From: Phymatolithon calcareum
Lineage: Eukaryota > Rhodophyta > Florideophyceae > Hapalidiales
DNA: 64,000 nucleotides
Assembly (NCBI GenBank): GCA_977006965.1
Contig: OZ345354.1
Span: 2,170,001-2,234,000, forward strand
Reading direction: 5' to 3'
Shown here: piece after piece, positions 42,548 through 53,628 of the stretch
Layout: each line of letters begins with the position of its first letter
Numbering within the stretch: the stretch's first letter is position 1
Position numbers and translations under genes: made by a program
Notes under the pieces: generated by a model
What the model was told of the DNA's origin: nothing
Database searches by the model: none
The model's input: the letters and a program-made list of their open reading frames with translations, nothing else

Positions 42548-44871
42548 CCGAACTGCGGCAAAGCGATTATGGGGCGATCCAGCGTGCATCCATCGCAGAG
42601 TCTGGCACTTCCAGTGGAGCAATAGGGCAACCGTTGCTGAATCATCAAAGAGTGCCCTCACATGGAATATTTTCACGAGGCCGCTTGCTCACCGCGCGCA
42701 CAGACGGTCAGAAAGAATTCACTGGTGACTACATCATCCACGACCTTCTCAACGAGAAGACTCGATCCTATGTGCTAGAAACTGAGCGACGCCGCGCACT
42801 TCGCGGAAACCGCGGCAAATTTGAATATTTGAGCAAGATTTATCTTGTACTTTGCATAACAGGCGTCGCCGCCGGGATGATTGCCGCTGGTCTCGACCTT
42901 GTCGTCGAGTGGCTGTCAGGTATAAAATTCGGCTTCTGTACCCGCAGTTGGTTCCTCACCCGTGAAGTCTGTTGCGATGTTGAGCTTGACAGAGAGGCGT
43001 GCACGACATTTAAGAGCTGGAAGGAGGTCATGAGCTCAGCGCTTCCGACAGCCCTGTCGGGCGTCCTGCTCCCGGAGTATATTTCGGCCTTTCTTGCCTT
43101 CTTAGGAATCGCCGTCATCTTTTCCGCCACATCTGCATTTCTGGTCAAGCGCTTCGCTCCCCATGCTGCCGGTTCTGGTGTTCCTGAGATCAAAACTGTG
43201 CTCAGCGGCGTAGTAATGAAGGGTTATCTTAGCGCCTGGGCGGTCGTGATTAAGACTGTGGGACTTGCATTTTCCGTCGCAGCAGGCTTGAATCTTGGAA
43301 AGGAGGGTCCTTTTGTGCATCTTGTTTCGGCTACTGCGCATATCACCGCGTCCTCTTTCAAAGAGTTTCAGGAAAACCACTGGATGATGATGGGCTTTGT
43401 TACCGTGGGAACAGCTGCCGGTGTGTCAGTTGCTTTCGATGCACCCGTTGGAGGGGTTCTGTTCGCTTTCGAGGAGGCTGCAACCTACTTTCCGAATAGT
43501 ATTTTGTGGCGCTCATTTTTCACATCGGCTCTTGCAGCTCTTGTCCTCAAGCTGATGAATCCTTTCCTGAATGGACGCGCAGTTATGTTCCAGGTCGACC
43601 ATAGTCTGGACTGGTTCTGGTTTGAGATGGTGGCATTCTTTGTCATTGGCGCCCTCGGCGGAGTCATCGGTGCCGTCTTTATCCGCTACAATGTCAAATG
43701 GTCCAAATTTCGGCTGCATAATCCGCGTATCAAGAGAAGTCCAATCCTTGAGATCATTTGCATCGTTATCTTGACAACTTTCGTCTCATATCCCTTCGTG
43801 TTCCTTCGGCAGTCGAATACACAAATTCTGACAATGCTCTTCTCCGAATGCCCAGAACTCCCGATTTCCGGTAACAGTGAATTGCTGTGCAAACCGTCTC
43901 ATTTTCGATCGATGCTGCTTGTGTTGACTTATGCCTCACTGAGCAAACTTTGCCTAACTATTCTTACTTTTGGTGCCCGTGTCCCTGCCGGTCTGTTCGT
44001 GCCGTCCATGACAATCGGAGCATGTGCAGGACGTGTCATCGGCGAAGCTATGAATCTGCTTGTGTCGAATAATCCCGGTTGGTTTATATTTGCGGAATGT
44101 AGCTCCTCCTCAGTATGCGTACGTCCATCTATTTACGCTATTGTAGGGGCCGCGTCTACCCTAGGTGGCGTAACTCAGGTTTCTGTGTCGCTCGTCGTTA
44201 TCATGTTCGAACTCACTGGCGGACTGAGTCATTTGCTCCCGACAATGGTAGGCATTCTGGCCGCGAAAATGGTATGCTCTCTGTTCGACGAAGACGGGAT
44301 TTACGATCAGCACATTAACCTGCGACGTTATCCATTTCTGGACACGAAGCAGCATGTGTCGCACAATTCGGCGGCTCGCACTATCATGCGAACGAACCTC
44401 AAGGTCATTCCCGAACTGGGTGCCACAGTCGGGTTTCTGCGGCAGCTATTGCATGAGCATAAGTTTTACGGCTTCCCCATTGTGCGGAAGCCGTCAGACA
44501 TGATACTCACTGGTAATATCGTGCGAAAGGAGCTAATGTTCGCTCTTCAACGCGCGATGCAAAATCCGCACGTTGGAAATGACACTTTGGTATCTTTCAA
44601 GGGCGAATTTGACGAAAAAGATAGTCCTCTTCTTCGACAAATTGCTCCAGGCGAAGGGTTCATGCTCAATTTTGCTGGGTTTCGCGACCGTTATCTATCG
44701 CAAGTTCGACCGGACACGCCAATTTCAGACGTTTATGATTGCTTTTCAGCGTTGGGTGTTCGGATGTCATTTGTGACGAAGAACGGAGAGTTGCTCGGGC
44801 TTATTTCGAAAAAGGATCTCATCGCGTATTGCGATGTAAGCGAAGGAGTTGTGAGAAAGTATTTCTTGTAG
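42496..44871 (+). CDS. CLC-family chloride/proton exchanger (Gef1/CLC-3-5 type)
   Basis: 791 residues, intronless. After a ~110-residue cytosolic N-terminus come about ten membrane segments carrying the CLC signature: GSGVPEIKT (chloride-binding Ser), GKEGPFVHL (gating Glu), AFDAPVGGVLFAFEEAATYF (a Glu at the proton-pathway position, so an antiporter rather than a channel), GARVPAGLFVPSMTIGA and a conserved IYAIVGAASTLGGVTQ. Two CBS domains follow (YGFPIVRKP...; VYDCFSALGVRMSFVTKNGE, LLGLISKKDL). It is most like endosomal/Golgi exchangers that assist acidification. No regulation is visible apart from a possible upstream ORF and hairpins in the 5' region. Confidence 0.95.
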   Translation: MASPSDRPADRHVDRRVAELRQSDYGAIQRASIAESGTSSGAIGQPLLNHQRVPSHGIFSRGRLLTARTDGQKEFTGDYIIHDLLNEKTRSYVLETERRRALRGNRGKFEYLSKIYLVLCITGVAAGMIAAGLDLVVEWLSGIKFGFCTRSWFLTREVCCDVELDREACTTFKSWKEVMSSALPTALSGVLLPEYISAFLAFLGIAVIFSATSAFLVKRFAPHAAGSGVPEIKTVLSGVVMKGYLSAWAVVIKTVGLAFSVAAGLNLGKEGPFVHLVSATAHITASSFKEFQENHWMMMGFVTVGTAAGVSVAFDAPVGGVLFAFEEAATYFPNSILWRSFFTSALAALVLKLMNPFLNGRAVMFQVDHSLDWFWFEMVAFFVIGALGGVIGAVFIRYNVKWSKFRLHNPRIKRSPILEIICIVILTTFVSYPFVFLRQSNTQILTMLFSECPELPISGNSELLCKPSHFRSMLLVLTYASLSKLCLTILTFGARVPAGLFVPSMTIGACAGRVIGEAMNLLVSNNPGWFIFAECSSSSVCVRPSIYAIVGAASTLGGVTQVSVSLVVIMFELTGGLSHLLPTMVGILAAKMVCSLFDEDGIYDQHINLRRYPFLDTKQHVSHNSAARTIMRTNLKVIPELGATVGFLRQLLHEHKFYGFPIVRKPSDMILTGNIVRKELMFALQRAMQNPHVGNDTLVSFKGEFDEKDSPLLRQIAPGEGFMLNFAGFRDRYLSQVRPDTPISDVYDCFSALGVRMSFVTKNGELLGLISKKDLIAYCDVSEGVVRKYFL

Positions 44872-45398
44872 ATTGGTGCGTATATCTAACTGTTGGAGCC
44901 AAGTACTCTCTCGTACGAATAAAGAAAGTGTGGAACTAACTTTAAACAATTCGCTGAATTGCATGAGAATAATACTGCAGTCCGTAATCAACATAGTTCA
45001 TTCCAAAATTGTCACGTTGGAATAAAATCTTCGTCTCTTCTGTCAAAAATGTCACGATGGAAGAGCCTCGTCTATTCAATCGAAAGTTGACGTTCTACTC
45101 TCTGGGAACAATTACAAATAGACATCCCCACTTTAGTGGTGTCTCATCTGTTGATCGTTCTCTTGCATCTATTGTGTTCTATGAGTTTGCTCCCTGTTTG
45201 TTATACAGCTCTCGGCTCCGCAGAAGCTGAGTGGGCAGTATGAACCTATGATCTATCTACAGCATTCTTACAGTGGGAGACGAGCTCGCCAAAGACAGGA
45301 GGTGACGTCCTACAGGCGGTGGAAGCAGCCCTCTCAAGGAAGTTTTCCATTTCGATGGCAGTGTATACAAGAAAACACAGGAGTACGGACTCCTGCTA
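44872..45398. other. intergenic, no gene seen
   Basis: About 530 bp between two genes on the same strand; no supported feature. Confidence 0.4.
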
Positions 45399-46901
45399 AT
45401 GCCTTTCAGAATGCGGAATGCTCTGAATGGGCGATCGATGCCAGCGAAGTTGAAGGAAGAAGATGTGGACATAGATGGGTCCTCAGACGAAGGGGCTTCA
45501 GTACTTCCAAGAAGCCGTTCGCTTGTCGTAACTTCAGGTGCAAATCACCATAAACTACCTGTCGATCATGCCGGAGATGGCATATCGGGAGAAAAATCGT
45601 CTGTCGGACCTTTTTTCATCGGCGTTACAGGTGCAAGTGCCAGCGGAAAAACGACTGTCTGCCGAAAAATTATCCATGGGCTCGGGGATCAGAGGTGCAT
45701 TTTAGTTTCCCTGGATTGGTTCTATCACGGTCTTCCGGACGGTGTGGATCCAGCCACGTACAATTTCGATCACCCAGACGCATTCGATTACGTTGCATTA
45801 CGCCAGACTCTAGAGGCGATGAAGCTGGGAAAGCCTGTGTCTGTCCCAAAGTATGATTTCACGAAACATCAACGCGCGACTGATAACTGTGAAGAGCTTG
45901 ACGTTGCAGACGTCATCATCGTGGAAGGGATTCTTACTTTCTACGACAAATCTATTCGCGACATGTTACATATGAAGATTTTTGTGGATGAAGACCCAGA
46001 CATCTGTCTCGTTCGAAGAATTACACGTGATGTGGAAAGTAGAGGACGTTCTGTTGAGTCTGTTCTTGCGCAATACACGCGGTTTGTAAAACCATCGTTT
46101 GAGGAATTCATCCTGCCAACGAAGCGATACTCGGATATTGTTGTGCCGCGCGGCGCAGAAAATCTGGTTGCCATTGACCTGATCATCAAGCACAGTGCTT
46201 TGAAAATTCAACAGGGTGACATGCGCAAATTATACTCCAATCTAGTTGTCATGGCAGACAGTTACCAGGCACGCGGGCTGCAAACGATTATAAGGTCGCG
46301 AGATGCATCGCGTGAGGATTTCGTATTCTATTCCGACCGCCTGATGCGCCTATTGATCGAGGAAGGTCTGGGTCTTCTACCGTTCGAACGCAAGACGGTA
46401 ACTACGCCGACAGGGACACGATATTATGGAGTAGGTTTTGTGGCAGGGATTGCAGCTCTTAGCCTAATACCGAGTGGTGAAGCAATGGAGAGCAGCTTGC
46501 GGGCAGTATGCAAGACAGTGCGCATTGGAAAAATCCTGATCACGGATGAGGACGGTACAGTCGCGGAGCATTTTGGCAAGAATAAGAGCAGAGTGGTCAA
46601 GTACGCTTGCATCCCTCCCGAGATCCAAGAAAGACACATTCTCGTTCTGGCGCCCGTGTTGAACACCGGAGCAGCGTGCGAACTCGCAGTGCAGAGGCTG
46701 CTCAGCCCCGAGGTGGGTTGCAGAGAGGAAAATATCATGATATTAGCCCTAATCGTTTCTCCTGAGAGCGTAAAGCGCATCTGCTCCAAGTTTCCAAAGG
46801 CGCGTCTGGTTGTATCCGCTATTGACACGGGTGTGGATGAGGATGGCTGTGTTTCGCCGGGGATTGGCAACTTCAGCACGCGATACTACGGCACTGAATG
46901 A
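45399..46901 (+). CDS. uridine kinase with C-terminal UPRT-like domain (UCK-UPRT fusion)
   Basis: 500 residues, intronless. An ~80-residue variable leader precedes a uridine-cytidine kinase domain: FFIGVTGASASGKTTVCRKI (P-loop), LVSLDWFYHGL, YNFDHPDAFDY, PKYDFTKHQR, VIIVEGILTF and RRITRDVESRGR. From ~295 a uracil phosphoribosyltransferase domain follows: TTPTGTRYYGVGFV, PSGEAMESSLRAV, VRIGKILITDE and PGIGNFSTRYYGTE. The PRPP-binding loop, normally DPMLATGG, reads APVLNTGA, losing the leading Asp. As in animal UCKL1 and plant UKL proteins the UPRT half may be inactive while the kinase half salvages uridine to UMP. Confidence 0.92.
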   Translation: MPFRMRNALNGRSMPAKLKEEDVDIDGSSDEGASVLPRSRSLVVTSGANHHKLPVDHAGDGISGEKSSVGPFFIGVTGASASGKTTVCRKIIHGLGDQRCILVSLDWFYHGLPDGVDPATYNFDHPDAFDYVALRQTLEAMKLGKPVSVPKYDFTKHQRATDNCEELDVADVIIVEGILTFYDKSIRDMLHMKIFVDEDPDICLVRRITRDVESRGRSVESVLAQYTRFVKPSFEEFILPTKRYSDIVVPRGAENLVAIDLIIKHSALKIQQGDMRKLYSNLVVMADSYQARGLQTIIRSRDASREDFVFYSDRLMRLLIEEGLGLLPFERKTVTTPTGTRYYGVGFVAGIAALSLIPSGEAMESSLRAVCKTVRIGKILITDEDGTVAEHFGKNKSRVVKYACIPPEIQERHILVLAPVLNTGAACELAVQRLLSPEVGCREENIMILALIVSPESVKRICSKFPKARLVVSAIDTGVDEDGCVSPGIGNFSTRYYGTE

Positions 46902-48273
46902 AGGGGTCTACAGTATTCGTCACACCGAAGCCCGCTGCGGTGTATGATAGGAGTCAATGTGGATCGAAAGTCTATCTCGTACTCGGTTACGAGTTCAAGA
47001 CAGAATTTCGACGCGAGTGCAATAACAGGGCTCGATTAGTTGCATCCAAAATTTTGTAGACGTTATGGGGCTGGAATGTACAGTACAGTACAGTACAGTA
47101 CAGTAAAGTTGCAGCGCTCCAGCAGTTTTCGTTCCAATCCTGCACATGGTCAAGGTTCGTACAGTAGCACCGTACAGTGCTATGGAAAATAGTACTGTAA
47201 ATTGTCCCATAGAGGTGGGGAATTGGTCAAATGATCGCCGGCGGTATGGCCCAGAATTTATATACAGTATTTGTGCAATCCATAGCTGTGAACTTAAGCT
47301 TGTAGCCTTACGTGTGCTCCCATCTTAACGCAATCTCACAGTATCGACGTGAACTGCCATGGGAAACATATCCAGTTGGAGATGAGTATTCTGCTAATGA
47401 AAGAAGAATTGAACTAACTTCAAAATAGACGTCAGTCCTCTTCTTTCATTTGCAGCACTGCTCAGTTTGGATTTCATTCACCTGTAGGGAATAGAGGCGG
47501 AGAAAACTTCGCTGGCCAGGACTCTCTCCTGTGGTTCTCTGAAGACAGTTGAACAAATGAAGATCACGTCCAAGATCACGGAGCTAGAAAGCTCTAGAGA
47601 GCAGCCTTTTCGCCATCCCAATAAATTAGTGCGTGGCGCTTTGTGGCATACCACATAGAGGAATGACAATCCGATAACCTTGCCAATTGTTAGTTTCCAA
47701 GGGCACTTCTGTCGTCAGCCTTGACTTCCCATGCGGCGCTACCGCACAAGTTTCGCATTGGACATTGGAACGTTCACGCTCGGTGAGTGTCCGCTGGGGG
47801 AACTTACTACAGTACAATACTGTATTGGAGATTCCGAGAGATGAAGCACGTGGCGTGCCGGTGATGAACAAGACTGTAAAGACTCTTACACGGACCATGC
47901 ATGGCTGTTAACAGCCTTTAGCTCAAAAAATCCCCTCTCATAAAAACCGCGAAAATATGAATTATTGTTTTGAATTCGCCCGTTTCCAGTTTCGACGTGA
48001 CTTTCCAATTCTCTCTGTCAGAATTCGCGAATTCGCGGCTTCTCAAAATTGGCACCCCAACAGCGCTCTCGTCTTCCCTTCAAACATGCCGCCCGTTGCC
48101 CATACATATCTTACTCTTGCGGGCATGGCGTGGAGCAGAAACAAGTCCTGTGTGTGCAGCCCATCCGCCACATGAGCCGCCTCTAAAATTACGCTTTGCC
48201 GTTCCTCTCCCCGCACACTAGATTGCCCCTATCCCTGTTCCGTTTTTCGCCTCGTGGCGATACCGTCTACGCA
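46902..48273. other. intergenic with CAGTA repeats
   Basis: No gene seen. TACAGTATTCGTCACAC at 46909-46925 matches motifs at 18.9 and 19.4 kb. A CAGTA pentamer is repeated about five times at 47079-47105, and further TACAGTA/TACTGTA words lie to 47210. Confidence 0.5.
47079..47105 (+). repeat. CAGTA pentamer tandem repeat
   Basis: GTACAGTACAGTACAGTACA continuing to CAGTA; about five units of the pentamer. It is the densest local instance of a TACAGTA word scattered through the non-coding DNA. Confidence 0.8.
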
Positions 48274-49667
48274 ATGCCCAGCGGGATTTACGATGGCGGC
48301 GAGTATCTTACGCCTTGGTGCAATGTCTCCCATCTTTCCCAAGACAAGGTCGTATATTACGCCCCTATCCGTTCTGCGGGCTGCGTCCCGTGCACCATCG
48401 GCAATGCCCCGCTGGTCCGTCATGTACTTCGCTCCTTTGATGACAGCCCTTTTGAGCGCATTCGGACACTTGGATGGAGCTACACCGATGGCCGATCCGT
48501 CCTAATCGTTGTGAATCCGGCCTCAGGCACCGGTAGGTCCGCCGTACCTGCGCTTGAAAGTGTACTAGATATCCTTAAGGAGGGTGGCATTCTCCTCGAG
48601 TTCCAGGAAACCAAGTTTCAAGGCCATGCTCGCGATATTGTTTCTGGTCTTCCAGTCGACGCTCTTCGCTCCTATGATGCCATTCTCAGTGTCGGTGGAG
48701 ATGGTACATTACGGTATGTCTCCACCTCTACATATATCCGCTATTTTCTTCAACGTGTTTCCTAACCTCTGCAGAGTTGTCTTTTTCTGGACTCTATTGT
48801 CTTTGATGTCCCGTTAGTGAGGTTGTCGACGGTTTAGTCTGCGCTTGCCGCGTGAACGAATTAGATCTTGATGATGCACCAGCCGTCGCCGTCATCCCAG
48901 CTGGCTCAGGTAACGCTATTGCAGCTAGCCTCGGTGTCACCAGCGCCATCGTCGGCGCTCTCAATGTCGTGCACGCACTGCGTATCGATAAGAGGAGCCC
49001 CATGTGTGTATTGCGGTACATTGGGGCCAGTGGGACGCCGTCGATTTCCATTGGTGGGTGCCAGTGGGGTATTATTGCCGATATCGATCAAGGAACTGAA
49101 CATTTGCGATGGATGGGCAACAAGCGATTTGATATAGGGGCTGTGGGGTGTATTTTGCGGAAGAAATCCGTCTCGGGACGTGTTCGACTTACGTTGCATC
49201 CTTCCGCCCACGACAATATCGCAAACAAAATCGCCCTCTTGCGCGGGAAGAAAATGGAGTCCACTGTTTTGATCAACGACGGGGAATCGACGGTTATACT
49301 GGAAGGTGAATTTGTCACCATTGTCGCGTGGGCGGCACCATTCATTGGAACGGATGCCAAATTCTGTCCCTTTGCATCTGCCACGGATCCAGCATCGTTT
49401 GATGTGACTTTGATCCGCGCTGGTATGCATCGAATGGAAATGCTAAGTACGATGCAATCGATTGCAGACGGGACATTCGTGACAAAGTCGAATCACATTG
49501 AGTACTTCAAAGTGACCCGGTTGGAGTTCGAGGATATCCAGGGGGAATTTCTCACCATTGATGGTGAAGCAGAACCTGTAGCACCCTTCACGCTTGAAAT
49601 TGCACCTGAAAGCGGGCATGTTCGTGTGCTGAATGCAATGCCGTGTGACCTGCAGGAGCCATTTTAA
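48274..49667 (+). CDS. sphingosine kinase-like lipid kinase, one intron
   Basis: Exons 48274-48713 and 48818-49667 (104-bp intron, GTATGT donor, CCGTTAG acceptor) encode about 429 residues. The start is taken at MPSGIYDGGEYL. The DAGKc fold shows VLIVVNPASGTGRSAVPAL, the glycine-rich SVGGDGTLR-EVVDGLV rebuilt by the splice, and VIPAGSGNAIAASLG. The C-terminal half has the sphingosine-kinase arrangement CQWGIIADIDQGTEHLRWMG and RFDIGAVGCILRKK, then FLTIDGEAEPVAPFTLEIAP. It should phosphorylate sphingoid bases with ATP to give sphingosine- or phytosphingosine-1-phosphate. It is distinct in layout from the DAGK-like enzyme at 26 kb. Confidence 0.9.
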
Positions 49668-49823
49668 GTGACGCCGAACCTTCGTACAGCTTATTTTTTT
49701 GCACTTGCAAGACCGGGCAGCGCATTTAACTTTTTGCGAGGTCACCCTCATTTAAACTCTTTCAGGACCTCGAACATCTCCAGCGGCATCTTGAGAAGCA
49801 AACTGTGGGAGCTATTATATAAA

Positions 49824-50699
49824 CTAATCACCAGCCCGATTTCTTGCAATGCCTTTGAACCATTTGTTAGTATTCTGGTGCAGCGTTGAACTCACTTGTT
49901 CAACCGTCTTGCCCTTCAGCGCGGCAATCATCTCCACAGAGCGTTTGACATTTGCAGGCTCATTTCGTTCTCCTGCAACTGGACCAAGTGCAGGAGCATC
50001 GCTCTCAAGCAACAACTGCTCCAGCGGCAGCCTACCGACAAGTTTTTGACATCCTGTATCGCGCACTACGCTAGGTGGAACGCTGAAAAAGATGCCGTCG
50101 CCGCCATGACCAGCGATCGCACGCTCTGCATGCACTGCTCGTCCATCGAATGCATGCATGCAAACCGTCGAGCCTGGCACGCTTGCGACAACAGCGAGAG
50201 CGTGATGTCCTGCACCGCGGCTATGTATAGTCACTGGAAGTTTAGCGGCAGTCGCTGCTTGCAATAGCCTTTCAAATACGCGACGTTGGCGCCCACGCAC
50301 GTCGCCAGGTCCTGAGGCGATCACTCGCGGCGTGAAATCGAGCCCTACTTCACCCACCGCCATCACTGTTGTCCCTCCATGTGTTGAGAGAAGAGCCTCG
50401 ATTTCAGCGCAAGCTGCGTTGGCAGCCTCATCGCTAATCGTGGAAACATGTACCGGATGCAATCCAAGCGCCGGGTGCAAAAGTGGAAGACGGGACAATG
50501 CACTCGCGACTACTCCCTGGGAATTCGCTTCCCGCGCTAGATTAAGCACAGCATGCGCATCGGTGACACTCTGTGAGACGACAACAATTTCACGGACGTT
50601 AGAAGCCAGCGCCCGTCTTAGCACCTCTTGGAGATCATCCTCGAACAGCGGGCTTGACAAATGTGCATGGGTATCGAAGAGCGAGATGCTGGTGTCCAT
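49824..50699 (-). CDS. TatD-family metal-dependent deoxyribonuclease (TATDN3-like)
   Basis: 291 residues, intronless. Metal-site motifs in family order: LFDTHAHLSSPLF (HxH), VMAVGEVGLDF (Glu), LPVTIHSRGAGHHAL (His), VCMHAFDG (His) and LLLESDAPALGPV (Asp). The variations (CMHAFDG, GLDFTP) resemble the TATDN3 branch. TatD nucleases are 3'-5' exonucleases and endonucleases linked to DNA repair and apoptotic DNA degradation. It is convergent with the sphingosine kinase gene, about 150 bp apart. Confidence 0.93.
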   Translation of the reverse strand: MDTSISLFDTHAHLSSPLFEDDLQEVLRRALASNVREIVVVSQSVTDAHAVLNLAREANSQGVVASALSRLPLLHPALGLHPVHVSTISDEAANAACAEIEALLSTHGGTTVMAVGEVGLDFTPRVIASGPGDVRGRQRRVFERLLQAATAAKLPVTIHSRGAGHHALAVVASVPGSTVCMHAFDGRAVHAERAIAGHGGDGIFFSVPPSVVRDTGCQKLVGRLPLEQLLLESDAPALGPVAGERNEPANVKRSVEMIAALKGKTVEQVSSTLHQNTNKWFKGIARNRAGD

Positions 50700-51047
50700 T
50701 CTCGGCCCATTGAACCGCAGTTCAATTGGCTCGGTAACAACTAAAGTAAACGACAGTAATAATTCAGAACTGAAAAGAAAACCCTTCAGGGTGGATTCTG
50801 ATGAGCATCATAATTTTGGTTGATTTCTAGCCTATGTAATGAAGTGTTGAATTACCCTCTGCATTGCGATCCGGGGAAGAACCAAAAATCTTCGGAAGAC
50901 ATTTGAGGACAGCTGAGAGATATCGAATGGCATTGCCCCTCGCCGACTCATCTTGCCGTCGTAATATCTGAGCTTCACTGAAAGCGAAGATAAAGTGCGC
51001 ATGCGGAGCGAATATCTGCCGTGCAACTTGCATGGCAAAAGCCGAGA
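50700..51047. other. divergent promoter region
   Basis: Some 350 bp between the TatD gene and the TMEM184-like gene, which are transcribed apart; no clear motif. Confidence 0.4.
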
Positions 51048-52350
51048 ATGGTTTCCATTCCCCTTGCAGTTTCCATAACAGTCGGCGGCTTACTCGCTGC
51101 ACTCGCAATCTTTCTTTCAATTCGACACATATATCAGGTTTGTTTCAATCGCTTAACTGCAAAACGGCATGGTATATCTTTTGAACAGTCGCGCTAACTC
51201 TTCTTACCTCGTTTTCCTCATTATTTTTCGACAATCCATGGATTTAACGCCGTAGCATTTGAAGCATTACTCCCGACCAGAGTACCAGCTCCATATCGTG
51301 CGCATTCTGGCCATGGTGCCGATTTATTCCCTCACTTCTTGGCTCCAGCTAATTGTGCAGTTCGAGCGCACTAAACTCAGCCTCGAACTCGGTCGCGATT
51401 CGTACGAAGCTTACGTCATTTACAATTTTTTCGTTCTCCTTATCAAGTATGCCGGAGGTGATCGTCATCTCTGTCGCTACCTGGAAAATCAACCGCGCAT
51501 TTCGCATTCCTGGCCCATTAACCTTTGGGTGCCTCCCATTCAACCTGGCCCAGCATTTCTTAACTTTGTCCGTGCGAGCGTGCTGCAGTTTGTGATCGTC
51601 AAGCCTGCGGGCGCACTGCTAAAGCTGTACGTCTTGGAGAACTCGTCAGAGAAGGTGCAATTCGCCGTGCGTATTCTCATGTACATCGTCAATAACTTAT
51701 CCATCTGGCTCGCGGTGTATGCACTCGTGATGTTCTACCATGCCGCGCACGAACTCCTCGAGCCGTATCATCCACTCCCTAAATTTATCAGCGTCAAAGC
51801 GGTCGTTTTTTTCTCGTTCTGGCAGGGTGTCGCAATCCAAATTGCCATTGCCTCCGGCGTTTTGCATGATGTAGAAGGTGTCACTGTCACTGAGCAGGCT
51901 ACGGGTTTACAGGATATTCTCATATGCCTTGAAATGGCTGTTGCAGCCGTCGCTCACAACTATATTTTCTCGGTCAAGGAGTATCAAAGCCTGGAGGCCA
52001 ACGAAAAACGCAGAGAAAAACACAGGGTCCTTAGAAACTTTGGGGACATTTTTGACTTTAGAGATGTCTTATCCGATGTGAAGGATCGCATTAATGGTGG
52101 CGTCGGATATGCGGCGGAATTGAGAGATGGTGCGCCAGTTGCGTCTATTGAGAGTGTACTGGATGAGGATCTTACGCGACCAAGTGCTGCGTACGGCGCT
52201 CCAAGAAGTGTTTCACAGCTCTACGACGTTGATAAAGGCCGAAAGTTCGGTCAATTTTCTCGTGATGCGCCTGTTTCCGAAATGTTTACCGAAACAAAAC
52301 CTCTTCTGGCAAGACCAAAACCAAGAGATCACGGGGCAGATGCCGTTTGA
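51048..52350 (+). CDS. TMEM184/organic solute transporter-alpha family membrane protein
   Basis: Exons 51048-51137 and 51256-52350 (118-bp intron, GTTTGT donor, CGCCGTAG acceptor) give about 394 residues. The first exon is one membrane helix, VSIPLAVSITVGGLLAALAI; the splice joins RHIYQ to HLKHYSRPEYQLHIVRIL, the family signature (HL.HY..P..Q..IVRI), which supports the exon. Then follow MVPIYSLTSWLQ, YEAYVIYNFFVLLIKY, a Cys/Pro-rich loop, and helices such as FISVKAVVFFSFWQGVAIQI and a final EMAVAAVAHNYIFS. The cytosolic tail ends in a Pro/Arg-rich stretch. Seven-helix LAZ1/TMEM184 proteins act at tonoplast or plasma membrane; substrate unknown. Confidence 0.92.
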
Positions 52351-53628
52351 TGGCGATAGGTTCCGTGTTCGGAGCAGGAGAATTTCTAATATTGTAGCTT
52401 ACAAGCAAAGCTTATGCCCTAACGTCAACTTCACTGCTGTTGAAGCTATTTGATGGTGGAAGTATCTTTTTGAAGAGCACGCTGTGTTCCACTGTTCGTG
52501 ATGTCTCTCTGCGCAACGCATCCGGATATTAGTGCTGCGGATTTTCTATACGCGAGAGAAAATTATTAACCATTTTTCGAGTTACGAATAATTGGGATAA
52601 AAGGTTGGTTCACGACAACGATCACATAGCGAATCGGGGAAAGACGCAAATGTCCTACAGAATATAGGCTGTCTTGATTCATTAAACATCAATTAGGCGG
52701 ACTGGTATGAATTCTAGCGAACCCAAATAGTATGTAATAGATACGTGACTGACAACATCTCGAGCTCGGCTTGTCATCAAAGCTCATGAGAAAGATATCT
52801 GCCAGCTTGGAATTGTAATCATTGTGTTGTTGCTCAAGACGACCGCGCGGGCCTTTGTCACAATTAGTAGTACCTCCGTCGACGACCGCAGGGGGGGGCA
52901 ACCAGTATGGAGACGTATCGTACGGCTGCTGCGTATGCAGCTTGTCGAGGCAATCTGTCACAGCTGGAAGAATAGAAAGTTGTAAACAATAACACAATGT
53001 TTACAACCCAAACCTGACAGATATCTTTCTGGTGCACTTTGCCGCCAAGCCGACTCCGGAGTATTACCGATCAAGTCTCTATTATATACTGCTGGGTAAG
53101 TTAGACTTGTGTGAACACAAGTCAGTGACTCGAGCATTCAGGCAATATGCTGCTCTTGCACTATGATAAACCTACCTTGCGGCCTGAATGGCCTAAGAAA
53201 AGGTCGCCGTGTGCCGCCCAATGAGGGTATTCGCAACATACATAGGTCGCGAAATCAAACATTATATTTGGATAGCATTTCCAGATTGGCGCACATCTTC
53301 CGTGTCCCCGGTTACCTTTTTACAAGACGCATCGTCGTTTTTCGTTCCCTTCGCTTTATCTTGTCAGGCATGACTTGTGACGCCGATATCCTAGAGTACT
53401 GTTGTCCACTGCGTAAACGACTCAGTCGACGAATGCTTACAGTATTTCCATACGATCTTCTTGGCACGATAAGAAACTCCTTCGTGGAACAGCCAAGGAG
53501 CAAAAAATCCTAGCGCTAGTATCTGTGGTTTATGGTACAGCACATCCTGCCTGAGCGCCCATGGCTATACAAGAAACGTCAGTTATAAAGATGTTGATTT
53601 TTTGGATAGGCTGATTGTTTCCGTCTTT
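52351..53628. other. intergenic, no supported gene
   Basis: Several short frames lack domains. Two small hairpins: GTTGTAAAC/GTTTACAAC near 52979-53008 and GACTTGTGT/ACACAAGTC near 53104-53123. Confidence 0.4.

Noticed and set aside
53163-53513. 116-codon plus-strand frame
   Set aside because: No domain, unlike neighbouring genes in composition.
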